A stretch of 64,000 nucleotides of DNA. Source: Bacillota bacterium. Its GTDB lineage: Bacteria > Bacillota > Clostridia > Christensenellales > SZUA-584. Made by a program: the position numbers and the translations under genes. The stretch is taken from the NCBI GenBank assembly GCA_023459495.1, contig JAEWTL010000038.1, positions 310,001-374,000 on the forward strand. Reading direction: 5' to 3'. The notes under the pieces are model-generated. The model saw nothing but the letters and a program-made list of their open reading frames with translations, was not told the DNA's origin and did not search any database. This document shows, piece after piece, positions 52,931 through 61,213 of this stretch. Position 1 is the stretch's first letter. Each line of letters starts with the position of its first letter.

Positions 52931-53383
52931 ATGGACATAAAGTCAGCTGAAGAGCGCAGCCTGAACATGTCAAAAATTCGGGCAAAAAACACAAAACCGG
53001 AAAGGTTTATTCGTTCCGAATTACATAAACTTGGATACCGTTTCAGAGTAGATTCAAATCTTGTTGAAGGACATCCCGATATTTATTTTACAAAAAAGCG
53101 TATCTCTATATTCGTGCATGGATGCTATTGGCACAGGCATGCTGATTGCAGATTTGCATACAATCCCAAATCCAATGTGGATTTTTGGGAGAAGAAGTTT
53201 GCTTCCAATATTGAACGCGATAAAACAGTTATGAACATTCTCAAAGACAGAAATATACGAGTGATTATCATTTGGGAGTGCACGATAAAAAGGATGTTAG
53301 CCAACAATTTATTCAAAGAGGAATGTTTGGACAAAATCAACACCTTTATTAACAGTAATACTCCACAGAGATTTGAAACTTAA
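52931..53383 (+). CDS. vsr: Very short patch repair endonuclease
   Basis: 150-residue mismatch nuclease that nicks at T:G mismatches arising by deamination of 5-methylcytosine in CCWGG-type sites. Conserved: RSLNMSKIRAKNTKPE, the metal Asp in EGHPDIYF, and VHGCYWHRHADCRFA with the catalytic His residues and zinc ligands. It is 7 bp after the endonuclease gene, completing an M-R-V operon. Confidence 0.95.
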   Translation: MDIKSAEERSLNMSKIRAKNTKPERFIRSELHKLGYRFRVDSNLVEGHPDIYFTKKRISIFVHGCYWHRHADCRFAYNPKSNVDFWEKKFASNIERDKTVMNILKDRNIRVIIIWECTIKRMLANNLFKEECLDKINTFINSNTPQRFET

Positions 53384-53420
53384 AATCCTTCTTCTCTAGT
53401 GAGTCAGTACAAAACTCGAT

Positions 53421-53449
53421 TTGCATTTTCCCTACGGGATTGCTACAAT
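53421..53449 (+). promoter_or_regulatory. Promoter of nadABC
   Basis: TTGCAT (53421-53426), 17 bp, TACAAT (53444-53449). Confidence 0.65.
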
Positions 53450-53479
53450 GATGGTTAACTTAGAAACCGGCGGTACGAT

Positions 53480-54385
53480 ATGGCAAATACCATTCAGGAA
53501 GAGATACTGGAGCTTAAAGATAAGAAGAACGCAGTGATCCTCGCGCACTATTACCAGACCGGCGATATCATCGACATCGCCGACAGGGTGGGCGACTCGT
53601 ACGCGCTTGCCCGGCAGGCCAAGGAAACCAAAGCGGATATCATCGTGTTCTGCGGTGTGCGCTTCATGGCCGAGAGCGCCAAGATACTGAACCCGGAGCG
53701 CAAGGTGCTGCTGCCCGCCGTAAACGCGGGCTGCCCCATGGCGGATATGGTGACGCCCGAGGATATCCGGCGGCTGCGCAGCCAGTATCCGGACGCAGCG
53801 GTGGCCTGTTACGTCAACTCCACAGCCGAAACCAAGGCGGAATGCGACGTATGCGTTACGTCGTCCAACGCGGTGAAGGTGGTCTCTTCGCTGCCGCAGA
53901 AACAAGTAATCTTTGTACCGGACAAGAACCTCGCCCGTTTTGTGGCGGACCAGCTGCCCGAAAAGGAGATCATCCCGTTCTCCGGCTGCTGCATCGTGCA
54001 CGACCGTCTCCGCACCGCGGACGTCGACGCGGCCCTTGCCGCCCAGCCGGACGCGCTGCTGCTCGTACATCCCGAAGCGCCGGAGGAAGTGACTCGACGC
54101 GCGGACTATGTGGGCAGCACCAAGGGCATCATCGAATACGCCCATAAATCCGAGCACAACAAGTTCATTATCGGCACGGAGATGGGTATCCTGCACGTGC
54201 TGAAAAAGCAGAACCCGGACAAGCAGTTCTTCCTTTTAAGCCCGTCCCTTTTCTGCGTCAACATGAAAAAAACACATATTGAAGATTTGCGCGACGCGCT
54301 GCTGTATGAGCAGCACGAGATCACGCTCGATGAGAACATCATGGACAAGGCGCGCGTCAGCTTAGAGCGCATGCTCGCGGTGTAA
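53480..54385 (+). CDS. nadA: Quinolinate synthase
   Basis: 4Fe-4S enzyme condensing iminoaspartate with dihydroxyacetone phosphate to quinolinate, 301 residues. Conserved: ILAHYYQTGDIIDIAD, FCGVRFMAE, YVNSTAETKAECDVCVTSSNA and SLFCVNMKKTH, including the three cluster cysteines of the family. First gene of nadA-nadB-nadC. Confidence 0.96.
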   Translation: MANTIQEEILELKDKKNAVILAHYYQTGDIIDIADRVGDSYALARQAKETKADIIVFCGVRFMAESAKILNPERKVLLPAVNAGCPMADMVTPEDIRRLRSQYPDAAVACYVNSTAETKAECDVCVTSSNAVKVVSSLPQKQVIFVPDKNLARFVADQLPEKEIIPFSGCCIVHDRLRTADVDAALAAQPDALLLVHPEAPEEVTRRADYVGSTKGIIEYAHKSEHNKFIIGTEMGILHVLKKQNPDKQFFLLSPSLFCVNMKKTHIEDLRDALLYEQHEITLDENIMDKARVSLERMLAV

Positions 54386-54402
54386 CGCGCCGGGAGGCAT
54401 CA

Positions 54403-55965
54403 ATGAGACGAACTATCTTTAGCGTCAACCCCAAGGAAATCGAATACCACGACATTGACGTCGCCATCGTGGGCAGCGGACTCGCGGGGCTTTACGCCGC
54501 GCACCACCTGCCCGGCTCGCTGAAATGCGCGCTTTTTACCAAGGAGCACATGGAAACCAGCAGCTCCTCGCTCGCGCAGGGCGGCATCGCAGCCGTCACC
54601 GAGAAGGACGACGCGTTCATGTACCACTTTACCGACACCATCAACGCGGGCGCAGGAATGTGCGATGAGGACGCGGTGCAAACCATCGTGGAGGAAGGCC
54701 CCAAGGAGATCGGCGAGCTCTTAAAGCTCGGCACCAAGTTCGACCTTGACAGCAACGGGCATCTGCTGACCACGCGCGAGGGCGGCCACGGCATGAACCG
54801 TATCCTGCACGCGGGCGGCGACGCCACGGGCCTCGAAATGGTGCGCACGCTGAAGGAGACGGTAAAGGACAAGCCCAGCCTCACCATCCACGAGAACGCC
54901 TTTGCCGCGGACGTCATCACTCAGGACGGACGCGTGGCAGGCCTTGTGGTGCATGAGAACGGCGGCTGGCACTGCTACCGTACCAATTACATCATCCTCG
55001 CGAGCGGCGGGCTCGGACAACTCTACCGCTATACCACCAACCCGGTGGTGGCCACGGGCGACGGCTTTGCCATGGCAATGCGCGCGGGCGCGCAGATGAA
55101 TCACATGGAGTTCATCCAGTTTCATCCCACCGGTCTGTACACGCCTGAAAACCGGAACCGGCAATGCTTCCTCATCTCCGAGGCGGTGCGCGGCGAGGGC
55201 GGCGTGCTGTTAAACGACGCAGGCGAGCGCTTCATGAAGCTGCGCCACCGGCTGGCGGAGCTGGCGCCGCGGGACATCGTCGCGCGCGAGATCTACCGAC
55301 AGATCCAGCATCAGACCTCGCCCTTTGTGCGGCTCGACATCACGAAGAAACCGGCGGATTTCCTGATCCACCGCTTCCCCACCATCTACAAGACATGCTT
55401 GGAGCATGGCATCGACATCACGAAGCAGTTCATCCCGGTGGGCCCGGTGCAGCATTACATGATGGGCGGCGTGACAACCACGCTGTACGGCCAGACCAAC
55501 GTGCCCGGTCTGTTTGCCTGCGGCGAGGTGGCCTGCACGGGCGTGCACGGCGCAAACCGTCTCGCGAGCAATTCCACGCTGGAATGCCTTGTGTTCGGCC
55601 GCCGCTGCGCCGAAACGATCGCCGCGGACTTTACGCCGCACACCTCATCCGCAGCGTTGGTTGAGGAAACAATGCCTGCTTCTGCCCCGCCCGAAGACAG
55701 CGCGGCCCAGTGTATCGACTTAAAGGGCATCATGGTTAAGCAGTGCGGCATACTGCGCAACGCGAACGACCTCTCGGCGGGCCTTGCGCGCGTCATCGCG
55801 ATGCGCGATACGCTGGAGGATCAGCGGCTTAAAACTCAGAAGGACATGGAGTTGTATAATATGGCGCTGCTTGCGGAAACCATACTGACAAGCGCACTTA
55901 ACCGCAGGGAGTCGGTGGGCGCGCATTTCCGCACGGACGCGGGAGGGAACCAGAATGACGATTGA
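54403..55965 (+). CDS. nadB: L-aspartate oxidase
   Basis: FAD enzyme that makes iminoaspartate for NadA, 520 residues. FAD-binding DVAIVGSGLAGLYAAHHL, SSSLAQGGIAAV, GGHGMNRILHAGGDATG, MEFIQFHPTGLY and HYMMGGVTT are intact. Lies 17 bp after nadA and overlaps nadC by 11 bp. Confidence 0.96.
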   Translation: MRRTIFSVNPKEIEYHDIDVAIVGSGLAGLYAAHHLPGSLKCALFTKEHMETSSSSLAQGGIAAVTEKDDAFMYHFTDTINAGAGMCDEDAVQTIVEEGPKEIGELLKLGTKFDLDSNGHLLTTREGGHGMNRILHAGGDATGLEMVRTLKETVKDKPSLTIHENAFAADVITQDGRVAGLVVHENGGWHCYRTNYIILASGGLGQLYRYTTNPVVATGDGFAMAMRAGAQMNHMEFIQFHPTGLYTPENRNRQCFLISEAVRGEGGVLLNDAGERFMKLRHRLAELAPRDIVAREIYRQIQHQTSPFVRLDITKKPADFLIHRFPTIYKTCLEHGIDITKQFIPVGPVQHYMMGGVTTTLYGQTNVPGLFACGEVACTGVHGANRLASNSTLECLVFGRRCAETIAADFTPHTSSAALVEETMPASAPPEDSAAQCIDLKGIMVKQCGILRNANDLSAGLARVIAMRDTLEDQRLKTQKDMELYNMALLAETILTSALNRRESVGAHFRTDAGGNQNDD

Positions 55966-56791
55966 TTTCAGACAGCTGAACCGGCTCATCCAATACGCTC
56001 TGGCGGAGGACGTGGGCACAGGCGATATCACCACGCAATCCACGGTGCCGCAGGATACGATCATCTCCGGCAAATTCATTGCCAAGTCGGCAGGCATCCT
56101 GTGCGGTACAGAGGTTGCCAAAGCGGTATTTTTATACGTAGACCCGCGGGTAAAGATGGAGACGTTCTTCAATGACGGCGACGCGGTGAGCAGAGGCGAC
56201 GTCATCGGCACAGTAGAAGGCCACGCAGCTTCGGTGCTGACGGGTGAGCGGCTGGCGCTCAACTTTATGCAGCGGCTCTCGGGCATCGCCACGCGCACGC
56301 GGCAGGCAGTGGACGAGGCGAAGGGCTATCCCACCCGCATCATCGATACGCGCAAGACCACGCCGGGCCTTCGGGTATTGGAAAAGTACGCGGTGCGCAC
56401 AGGCGGCGGCTACAACCACCGCATCACGCTGGCTGACGGCGTGCTCATCAAGGACAACCACATCAAGGCAGCGGGCGGCATCACCCCGGCGGTTATGGCC
56501 GCGCGGGAGAACGCGCCGCACACGCTCAAGATCGAAGTGGAAGTGGAGAACCTCGACATGGTTCAGGAAGCGCTCTTGGCGGGTGCGGATATCATCATGC
56601 TCGACAACATGAGCAATGAGCTGATGGCGCAGGCTGTTAAGCTGATCAATAAGCGGGCGCTCGTCGAGGCCTCGGGCAACATGGACGAGAAGAACCTAAA
56701 AGAAGTGGCTGCCACGGGCGTGGACTTCATCTCCATCGGCGCGCTGACGCATACGATCAAGCCGATGGACATCAGTTTGAAGTTTGTATAA
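55955..56791 (+). CDS. nadC: Nicotinate-nucleotide pyrophosphorylase (quinolinate phosphoribosyltransferase)
   Basis: Converts quinolinate and PRPP to nicotinate mononucleotide, 278 residues. Conserved: YALAEDVGTGDITTQ, LNFMQRLSGIATRTR, DTRKTTPGLRVLEKYAV, KDNHIKAAGG, IEVEVENLD and MLDNMSNE. Completes de novo NAD synthesis from aspartate. Confidence 0.97.
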   Translation: MTIDFRQLNRLIQYALAEDVGTGDITTQSTVPQDTIISGKFIAKSAGILCGTEVAKAVFLYVDPRVKMETFFNDGDAVSRGDVIGTVEGHAASVLTGERLALNFMQRLSGIATRTRQAVDEAKGYPTRIIDTRKTTPGLRVLEKYAVRTGGGYNHRITLADGVLIKDNHIKAAGGITPAVMAARENAPHTLKIEVEVENLDMVQEALLAGADIIMLDNMSNELMAQAVKLINKRALVEASGNMDEKNLKEVAATGVDFISIGALTHTIKPMDISLKFV

Positions 56792-56813
56792 TTTAATGTT
56801 TTAAGGTTATATA

Positions 56814-56828
56814 TTCCTTAATAAGGAA
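56814..56828. repeat. Short perfect inverted repeat before the HEPN-like gene
   Basis: TTCCTTA-A-TAAGGAA, 7-bp arms, in the 141-bp AT-rich gap after nadC. It could be an operator or a weak terminator stem. Confidence 0.4.
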
Positions 56829-56932
56829 AGTAGCTGAATTCGTGCAGCTTCCCACAAGAGAAAGGATCACTTTCTGTTAAAAAGCTTGTTTTTATAAGCA
56901 CTAATTTTAATGTTTAAACAAGGGGGGCTATT

Positions 56933-57751
56933 ATGGAAATACGATTAAGCATTTTAGAAAACTCACATGACTTTTTATTTAATTCATTTGATTTATATAA
57001 AGTTGCTGATGAATATGGGGTGCATGACGAGCAGCGATCATCAATAGATAATAAAGTTAAATGGAAGCTCTCTTATATTGCTTTAGTACAAGCTTTTGAA
57101 TTGCTTTTAAAAGCAATTTTAATCAATATGCATGACAGTCTTATTTATTCAGATGTAGATAATCCAAAGGATACAGTAAACTATAATCAAGCTATAAAAA
57201 GAATAAATAACTACCATGATCTTAATATAGATTTTAAAGAGATTGAGTTAATTCAATCCTGCTTCAAGAGAAGGAACGAGTTGATGCATCATGTGGTAGA
57301 AATAACTTCAGAAGAAATCAAGACTAAATATAGCAAGTTATTTGAACTATATAAAAAAATGCACATAACCTTTCTAAATACTGATATACAATACAAATCG
57401 CGACTACACAATGATATTGAAGTAGAGTTGCTACGCTTTGCAAAAGATTATTTATGTTTTCGTGGTTTAGAGTTCAGTCCGCAAGGTTTAGAAGCTTTTA
57501 AAGAAGATTTACTAGAAAGCCAAAAGAATAAACATTTCATTACCATAAAAGGCGAAAAGGTTGAACGTATTAAATATGGGGATGAGCCCCTTTACATAAA
57601 TGACGAGTTTGGCTCATTTACATTAAATTATTGTGGTGATTGTGCAGCACAATTAGGTGAATACCATCTAGACGGTTGTGATTGGGAAGTTTGTCCGGTG
57701 TGCAAAAAACAACTATTAACGTGTGACTGTATTGAAAGTTGGTGCGAGTAG
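56933..57751 (+). CDS. AT-rich orphan with HEPN-like motif and C-terminal zinc ribbon
   Basis: 272-residue protein of unrecognised family. The N-terminal ~170 residues are predicted helical and contain CFKRRNELMHHVVEI with R114-x4-H119, the RNase motif of HEPN domains. The C-terminal ~45 residues have paired cysteines (CGDCAAQ; CPVCKKQLLTCDC) that could bind zinc. Base composition is far more AT-rich than that of the nad genes, suggesting recent acquisition. AGGGGGG precedes the ATG. It lies alone, with a terminator after it. HEPN assignment is from motif and helix pattern only. Confidence 0.7.
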   Translation: MEIRLSILENSHDFLFNSFDLYKVADEYGVHDEQRSSIDNKVKWKLSYIALVQAFELLLKAILINMHDSLIYSDVDNPKDTVNYNQAIKRINNYHDLNIDFKEIELIQSCFKRRNELMHHVVEITSEEIKTKYSKLFELYKKMHITFLNTDIQYKSRLHNDIEVELLRFAKDYLCFRGLEFSPQGLEAFKEDLLESQKNKHFITIKGEKVERIKYGDEPLYINDEFGSFTLNYCGDCAAQLGEYHLDGCDWEVCPVCKKQLLTCDCIESWCE

Positions 57752-57767
57752 TTCTCTAATTATAACA

Positions 57768-57795
57768 GGCGTGAAGCTTTCACTTCACGCCTTTC
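57768..57795. terminator. Terminator between HEPN-like gene and repeat protein A
   Basis: GGCGTGAAG pairs perfectly with CTTCACGCC around a 6-nt loop, followed by TTTCTT on the plus strand; placed between two convergent genes. Confidence 0.75.
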
Positions 57796-57810
57796 TTGTA
57801 TCTGTTTTAC

Positions 57811-58524
57811 TTATTCCCTTTTTAACCAACCGGACATCACAGAGCCGTACGCTTGCTGGGCGTGCTTCATCTTCACTGCGCTCTGAAACGTGGAGGAGAT
57901 CGTGTCCATCTGTTCCTGTGTCAGCGTCCCTTCCTCCACCAGATTCTGCAGCGGATTGGGACTCCCCGCAAAGCTCTCCAGCGCGGATATCACCGCATCT
58001 TCCTGCTCTTCGGAGATCATGCCTGCGCCCACAAGGCTGTCCAGACTGTCCGCCAGCTCCGGCGATATGGAGGACGGCGAGGGCATGTCCACTTTGGCTT
58101 CCTCAAGCGCGCTGAGCAGATCTTCCTTTTCGTCCTCTGTGATGATGCCGCTGTCGATGAGGCCGTTCAGCTTATCCATCAGTGCGGATTCACCGGAGCG
58201 CCCCGAAGTCAGCACTTCGTTCACGGCATCGGATATCGCGTCCGACTGCTTCTTGGTAATCGTGCCTTCATCAATCAGGCCGGAGAGCGCGCTGCCCACA
58301 GGGTCCTGCCCGCTCATCATATAGTGCGGCATGGATGCTTCTATCGTATCCTTCAATGCGCTTTTAACCGCCTCTTCCTGTTCTTCCGTGATTGCGCCTG
58401 CCTTCACGAGCGCCGCCAGCGGGTCGCCTTTGCTTTCGCCGGACGACGATGTGTGCGCCGCGGATACGGTTTGCGCCGAGAAATAATTATAAAAGGGATT
58501 TGAATTTCCCGATACGGCGTTCAT
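57811..58524 (-). CDS. Repeat protein A (five ~40-residue helical repeats)
   Basis: 237-residue protein without signal peptide or membrane helix. After a Ser-rich N-terminus it carries five repeats of the form LxxLVxxGxITxEQxdAIxSAL, for example ALVKAGAITEEQEEAVKSAL and SLVGAGMISEEQEDAVISAL. Each unit looks like a helix, a turn with GTIT-like residues and a second helix. Calcium-loop residues of EF hands are not conserved. GAAGGAGGG precedes ATG 58524. It is a paralogue of the next gene. Family not recognised. Confidence 0.75.
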   Translation of the reverse strand: MNAVSGNSNPFYNYFSAQTVSAAHTSSSGESKGDPLAALVKAGAITEEQEEAVKSALKDTIEASMPHYMMSGQDPVGSALSGLIDEGTITKKQSDAISDAVNEVLTSGRSGESALMDKLNGLIDSGIITEDEKEDLLSALEEAKVDMPSPSSISPELADSLDSLVGAGMISEEQEDAVISALESFAGSPNPLQNLVEEGTLTQEQMDTISSTFQSAVKMKHAQQAYGSVMSGWLKRE

Positions 58525-58639
58525 ATCAACCCTCCTTCGGTTCCTCCATCTCTTTATATGGGCCGCAAACGCACACTTGAAACAAGGTTTTTGTAATTAT
58601 TCAGAAATATTTCCGTTCTTGGTTTGTGTTTTACTCAAT

Positions 58640-58671
58640 AAGCAAGCCGGGATTCCGTATCCGGCTTGCTT
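58640..58671 (-). terminator. Probable terminator of repeat protein B gene
   Basis: Perfect 11-bp stem AAGCAAGCCGG / CCGGCTTGCTT with a 10-nt loop, 25 bp past the stop codon on the minus strand; only a short T/A tail. Confidence 0.6.
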
Positions 58672-58696
58672 AACTGCACTCGGCATTGTGACGGCG

Positions 58697-59464
58697 TCAG
58701 ATGGATATCGCAGATAAAACCTGATCTTGCTGATCTTCAGTGAGCATACCGCTGCTTACCATATCGTCCAGCGATCCGGGACGGGTAACGGCATATGCCG
58801 ACTGCGCCTGCTTCATTTTCATGGCGTTCTGAAATGCCGTGGTAATCGCGTCCAGCTGATCCTGCGTCAGCGTACCATCGTCCACCAGATCCTGCAGCGG
58901 GTTATCGGAGCTGCCGTTAAAGCTCTCCAGCGCGGAAACCACCGATTCTTCCTGTTCTTCCGTGATCGTCCCGGCGCTGACGAGGCTGTCAAGGCTCTCT
59001 GTCATCTCCGGCGGCATGGGCGGCGGCGGGGGCATCTTATCCTTCGCTTCCTCCATGGCGGCGATAATCGCGTCCTTCTGATCCTCCGTAATCGTGCCGT
59101 CACTGATCAGTTCGTCCAGCGTATCAGAAAGCGACGAAGCCTGCGGCTGCCCTGCGGACATGGCTTCCGTAATTGTGCTGGATATCGAGTCCGCCTGATC
59201 CTGCGTGATCGTACCGTCGTCCACGAGGCCGGACAACGTGCTGGTCATGGGGTCGGTGCCGCCTGTCATAAACGGCGGCGGGCCATAAGCGATCGACTCG
59301 TCCAGCGCGCTTTTAATCGCCTGCTGCTGTTCTTCTGTGATGGTCCCCGTTTTTACGAGCTCCGCCAAAGGATCGGTCTTGCTTGAGTCCGAGGAAGCGC
59401 GGGCGGATGCAGATTGTGTCATGTAATAATTCAACAAGTTGGAACTGCCGGATATCGTATTCAT
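58697..59464 (-). CDS. Repeat protein B (six ~40-residue helical repeats)
   Basis: 255-residue paralogue of repeat protein A. It starts MNTISGSSNLLNYYMTQSA and has repeats such as ELVKTGTITEEQQQAIKSAL, GLVDDGTITQDQADSISSTI, ELISDGTITEDQKDAIIAAM and DLVDDGTLTQDQLDAITTAF, plus a sixth C-terminal unit (DMVSSGMLTEDQQDQVLSAI) that protein A lacks. A Met/Pro-rich spacer lies in the middle. GAGGAGG precedes the ATG. The pair arose by tandem duplication. Function unknown. Confidence 0.77.
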   Translation of the reverse strand: MNTISGSSNLLNYYMTQSASARASSDSSKTDPLAELVKTGTITEEQQQAIKSALDESIAYGPPPFMTGGTDPMTSTLSGLVDDGTITQDQADSISSTITEAMSAGQPQASSLSDTLDELISDGTITEDQKDAIIAAMEEAKDKMPPPPPMPPEMTESLDSLVSAGTITEEQEESVVSALESFNGSSDNPLQDLVDDGTLTQDQLDAITTAFQNAMKMKQAQSAYAVTRPGSLDDMVSSGMLTEDQQDQVLSAISI

Positions 59465-59560
59465 AACAAACCTCCTCTCGGTTCATACGCATACTGTATC
59501 GGCAGCAAATCAGCAGATAAAACAGCCTGTCCGCTGATTTCATACATTGTTCCCTGTTCT

Positions 59561-59581
59561 GTTAGAATCGCGTTAGAATCG
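59561..59581. repeat. Tandem 10-bp direct repeat, 11-bp period
   Basis: GTTAGAATCG occurs twice, at 59561-59570 and 59572-59581, one helical turn apart, about 100 bp upstream of the repeat protein B start codon. Direct repeats of this period are typical of OmpR/PhoB-type regulator sites. Confidence 0.4.
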
Positions 59582-59686
59582 GTCTGGAAAAGGCCTGCTC
59601 CGGTGGAAATACAGATACAAAAGAAATGGTCAGCGGTGACTGACTTAACCTTGTCATTATACTCACAGAATGGGTCTTACAATAGG

Positions 59687-59774
59687 CTCTCCTTGAGGGG
59701 AGCTGTCACCGAAGGTGACTGAAGGGTGCAAACTCCTTTCGGCCGCTCACGCGTCTACCTCCTCTCAAGGGGAG
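59687..59774. repeat. Palindromic intergenic repeat-like element
   Basis: CTCTCCTTGAGGGGAG (59687-59702) and CTCCTCTCAAGGGGAG (59759-59774) form 16-bp imperfect inverted ends (14 of 16). Inside is a perfect hairpin GTCACC-GAA-GGTGAC (59705-59719). The look is that of a dispersed miniature element. The following ~300 bp (to about 60080) contain no gene I can support. Confidence 0.55.
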
Positions 59775-60085
59775 GTTTCCTCACTATTCATCTTTCATTA
59801 TTCACTGAAATAATCGGCGGCGGCTGACCTGGTCTTTGCCCCCACATCCGCCGGCTGGGCAGTTCGCTCATAAGGCCTTGGCCTCCCCACTACTGTGCCT
59901 CTCGGGATTCCTCCCGGCCGGACTGACCACTAAACCGCGCCATGCTCGCCGGAAATTCTCCGGTTTACGTGGGTCGTTTTGCCCGCGACTGGCATCGACT
60001 TTCAACCACAGACCCGCCGCCAAAATTTATTATAATCTTTACTGTTTGCGCATGTCAAAGCATGCTTTATGCTTTTCCTTTCAGG

Positions 60086-60113
60086 TTGATTTATTTTACC
60101 GGCGTGTTATAAT
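60086..60113 (+). promoter_or_regulatory. Promoter of the corA operon
   Basis: TTGATT (60086-60091), 16 bp, TATAAT (60108-60113); start near 60120, giving a leader of about 149 nt. Confidence 0.7.
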
Positions 60114-60119
60114 GATTTT

Positions 60120-60268
60120 GCCGAAAAAGCGGCGCTTTTTCGAGCATTTACCCGGAGGTGGTATGCGTGGAACCGGACCCTGCTACTCATATGTTTCATC
60201 ACGGCGGCGTGCATACCAACCGTGCGGATTAGCATGCACACCGCTTAAAAGAAAGGCGGTGCATCATC
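60120..60268 (+). promoter_or_regulatory. Structured 5' leader of corA with competing helices
   Basis: The leader begins with the hairpin CGAAAAAGC/GCTTTTTCG (60122-60142). Further on, GGTATGC (60160-60166) can pair with GCATACC (60211-60217); GTGCAT (60209-60214) can instead pair with ATGCAC (60234-60239); and CACCGC (60239-60244) can pair with GCGGTG (60256-60261) in the ribosome-binding site. The pairings exclude one another in series, as in a regulatory switch. Confidence 0.5.
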
Positions 60269-61204
60269 ATGATTTTCAGCTACAAGACTGAAAGCGGCCA
60301 GCTTGCCGAGCAGACAAACGTTTGCCCGGGCAACTGGATTCATGTCGTCGGCCCGACAAAAGAAGAGCTCGAAGAGGTCGCCCGCGCAACGGGCGTTCTG
60401 CCGGAGTTTTTGCAGGCCGCACTCGACGAAGAGGAAACTCCCCGTATCGATAAAGAAGACGAGCAGACGCTGATCCTCGTTGACATTCCCGTCGTGGAGC
60501 CGGAAGGCACATCGTTTGTTTACAATACCCTGCCGCTGGGCATCGTGATCACGGAAACCAACATCATTACGGTCTGCCTCGAGGAGACCACGATCATCGA
60601 GGACTTCTGCCGCGGCCGTGTGCGCGGGTTCGACTGCGCCAAAAAGACGCGTTTTGTCTACCAGCTGCTCTACAAGATATCATCGCGCTTCCTGCAATAC
60701 CTGCGCCAGATCGACAAGGCCAAAACGCAGGTGGAAAGCGCGCTGCAAAAGTCGCTCAAGAACCGCGAGCTTATCCAGATGCTCAAGCTGGAAAAATCGC
60801 TCGTGTTCTTCTCCACGTCCCTGAAGGCCAACGAGATCGTCATGGAGAAGATGCTCAAGACCAATGTGCTGAAGCGCTACCCGGACGATGAGGAACTGCT
60901 GGAGGACGTCATCATCGAGAACAAGCAGGCCATTGAGATGTGTACGATTTACCGCGACATTCTCTCGGGCACCATGGACGCCTTTGCTTCGGTGATTTCG
61001 AATAACCTGAATATCGTCATGAAATTCTTGACGTCTGTCACGATCATATTGTCCATCCCCACCCTGTTCTTCAGCATGTGGGGCATGAACGTGGACGTGC
61101 CGTTTGGCAACGGCATGCGCGGCGGGTTCATGATCGTAACGGGCATCGCCATCGTATCTACCATCATCGTAACGGTGATACTATGGCGCAGAAAGATGCT
61201 TTAG
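60269..61204 (+). CDS. corA: CorA-family magnesium transporter
   Basis: 311-residue divalent-cation channel. A large cytoplasmic N-terminal domain is followed by two C-terminal membrane helices with the signature GMN at about residues 271-273 (SMWGMNVDVPFG). IDKEDEQTLILVDIPVV and the long helical region VESALQKSLKNRELIQML are typical. Expression may be controlled by the structured leader. fmdB-like, radC and GNAT genes follow closely. Confidence 0.93.
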   Translation: MIFSYKTESGQLAEQTNVCPGNWIHVVGPTKEELEEVARATGVLPEFLQAALDEEETPRIDKEDEQTLILVDIPVVEPEGTSFVYNTLPLGIVITETNIITVCLEETTIIEDFCRGRVRGFDCAKKTRFVYQLLYKISSRFLQYLRQIDKAKTQVESALQKSLKNRELIQMLKLEKSLVFFSTSLKANEIVMEKMLKTNVLKRYPDDEELLEDVIIENKQAIEMCTIYRDILSGTMDAFASVISNNLNIVMKFLTSVTIILSIPTLFFSMWGMNVDVPFGNGMRGGFMIVTGIAIVSTIIVTVILWRRKML

Positions 61205-61213
61205 GAGGCAGCT

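Noticed and set aside
60143..60268. M-box (ykoK) magnesium riboswitch before corA
   Set aside because: The conserved M-box core sequences are not present; only generic competing helices are seen.
59836..60291. Plus-strand open frame upstream of corA
   Set aside because: It covers the corA promoter and leader, is rich in Pro/Arg/Ser with no domain, and lacks a ribosome-binding site; more likely part of an intergenic repeat.
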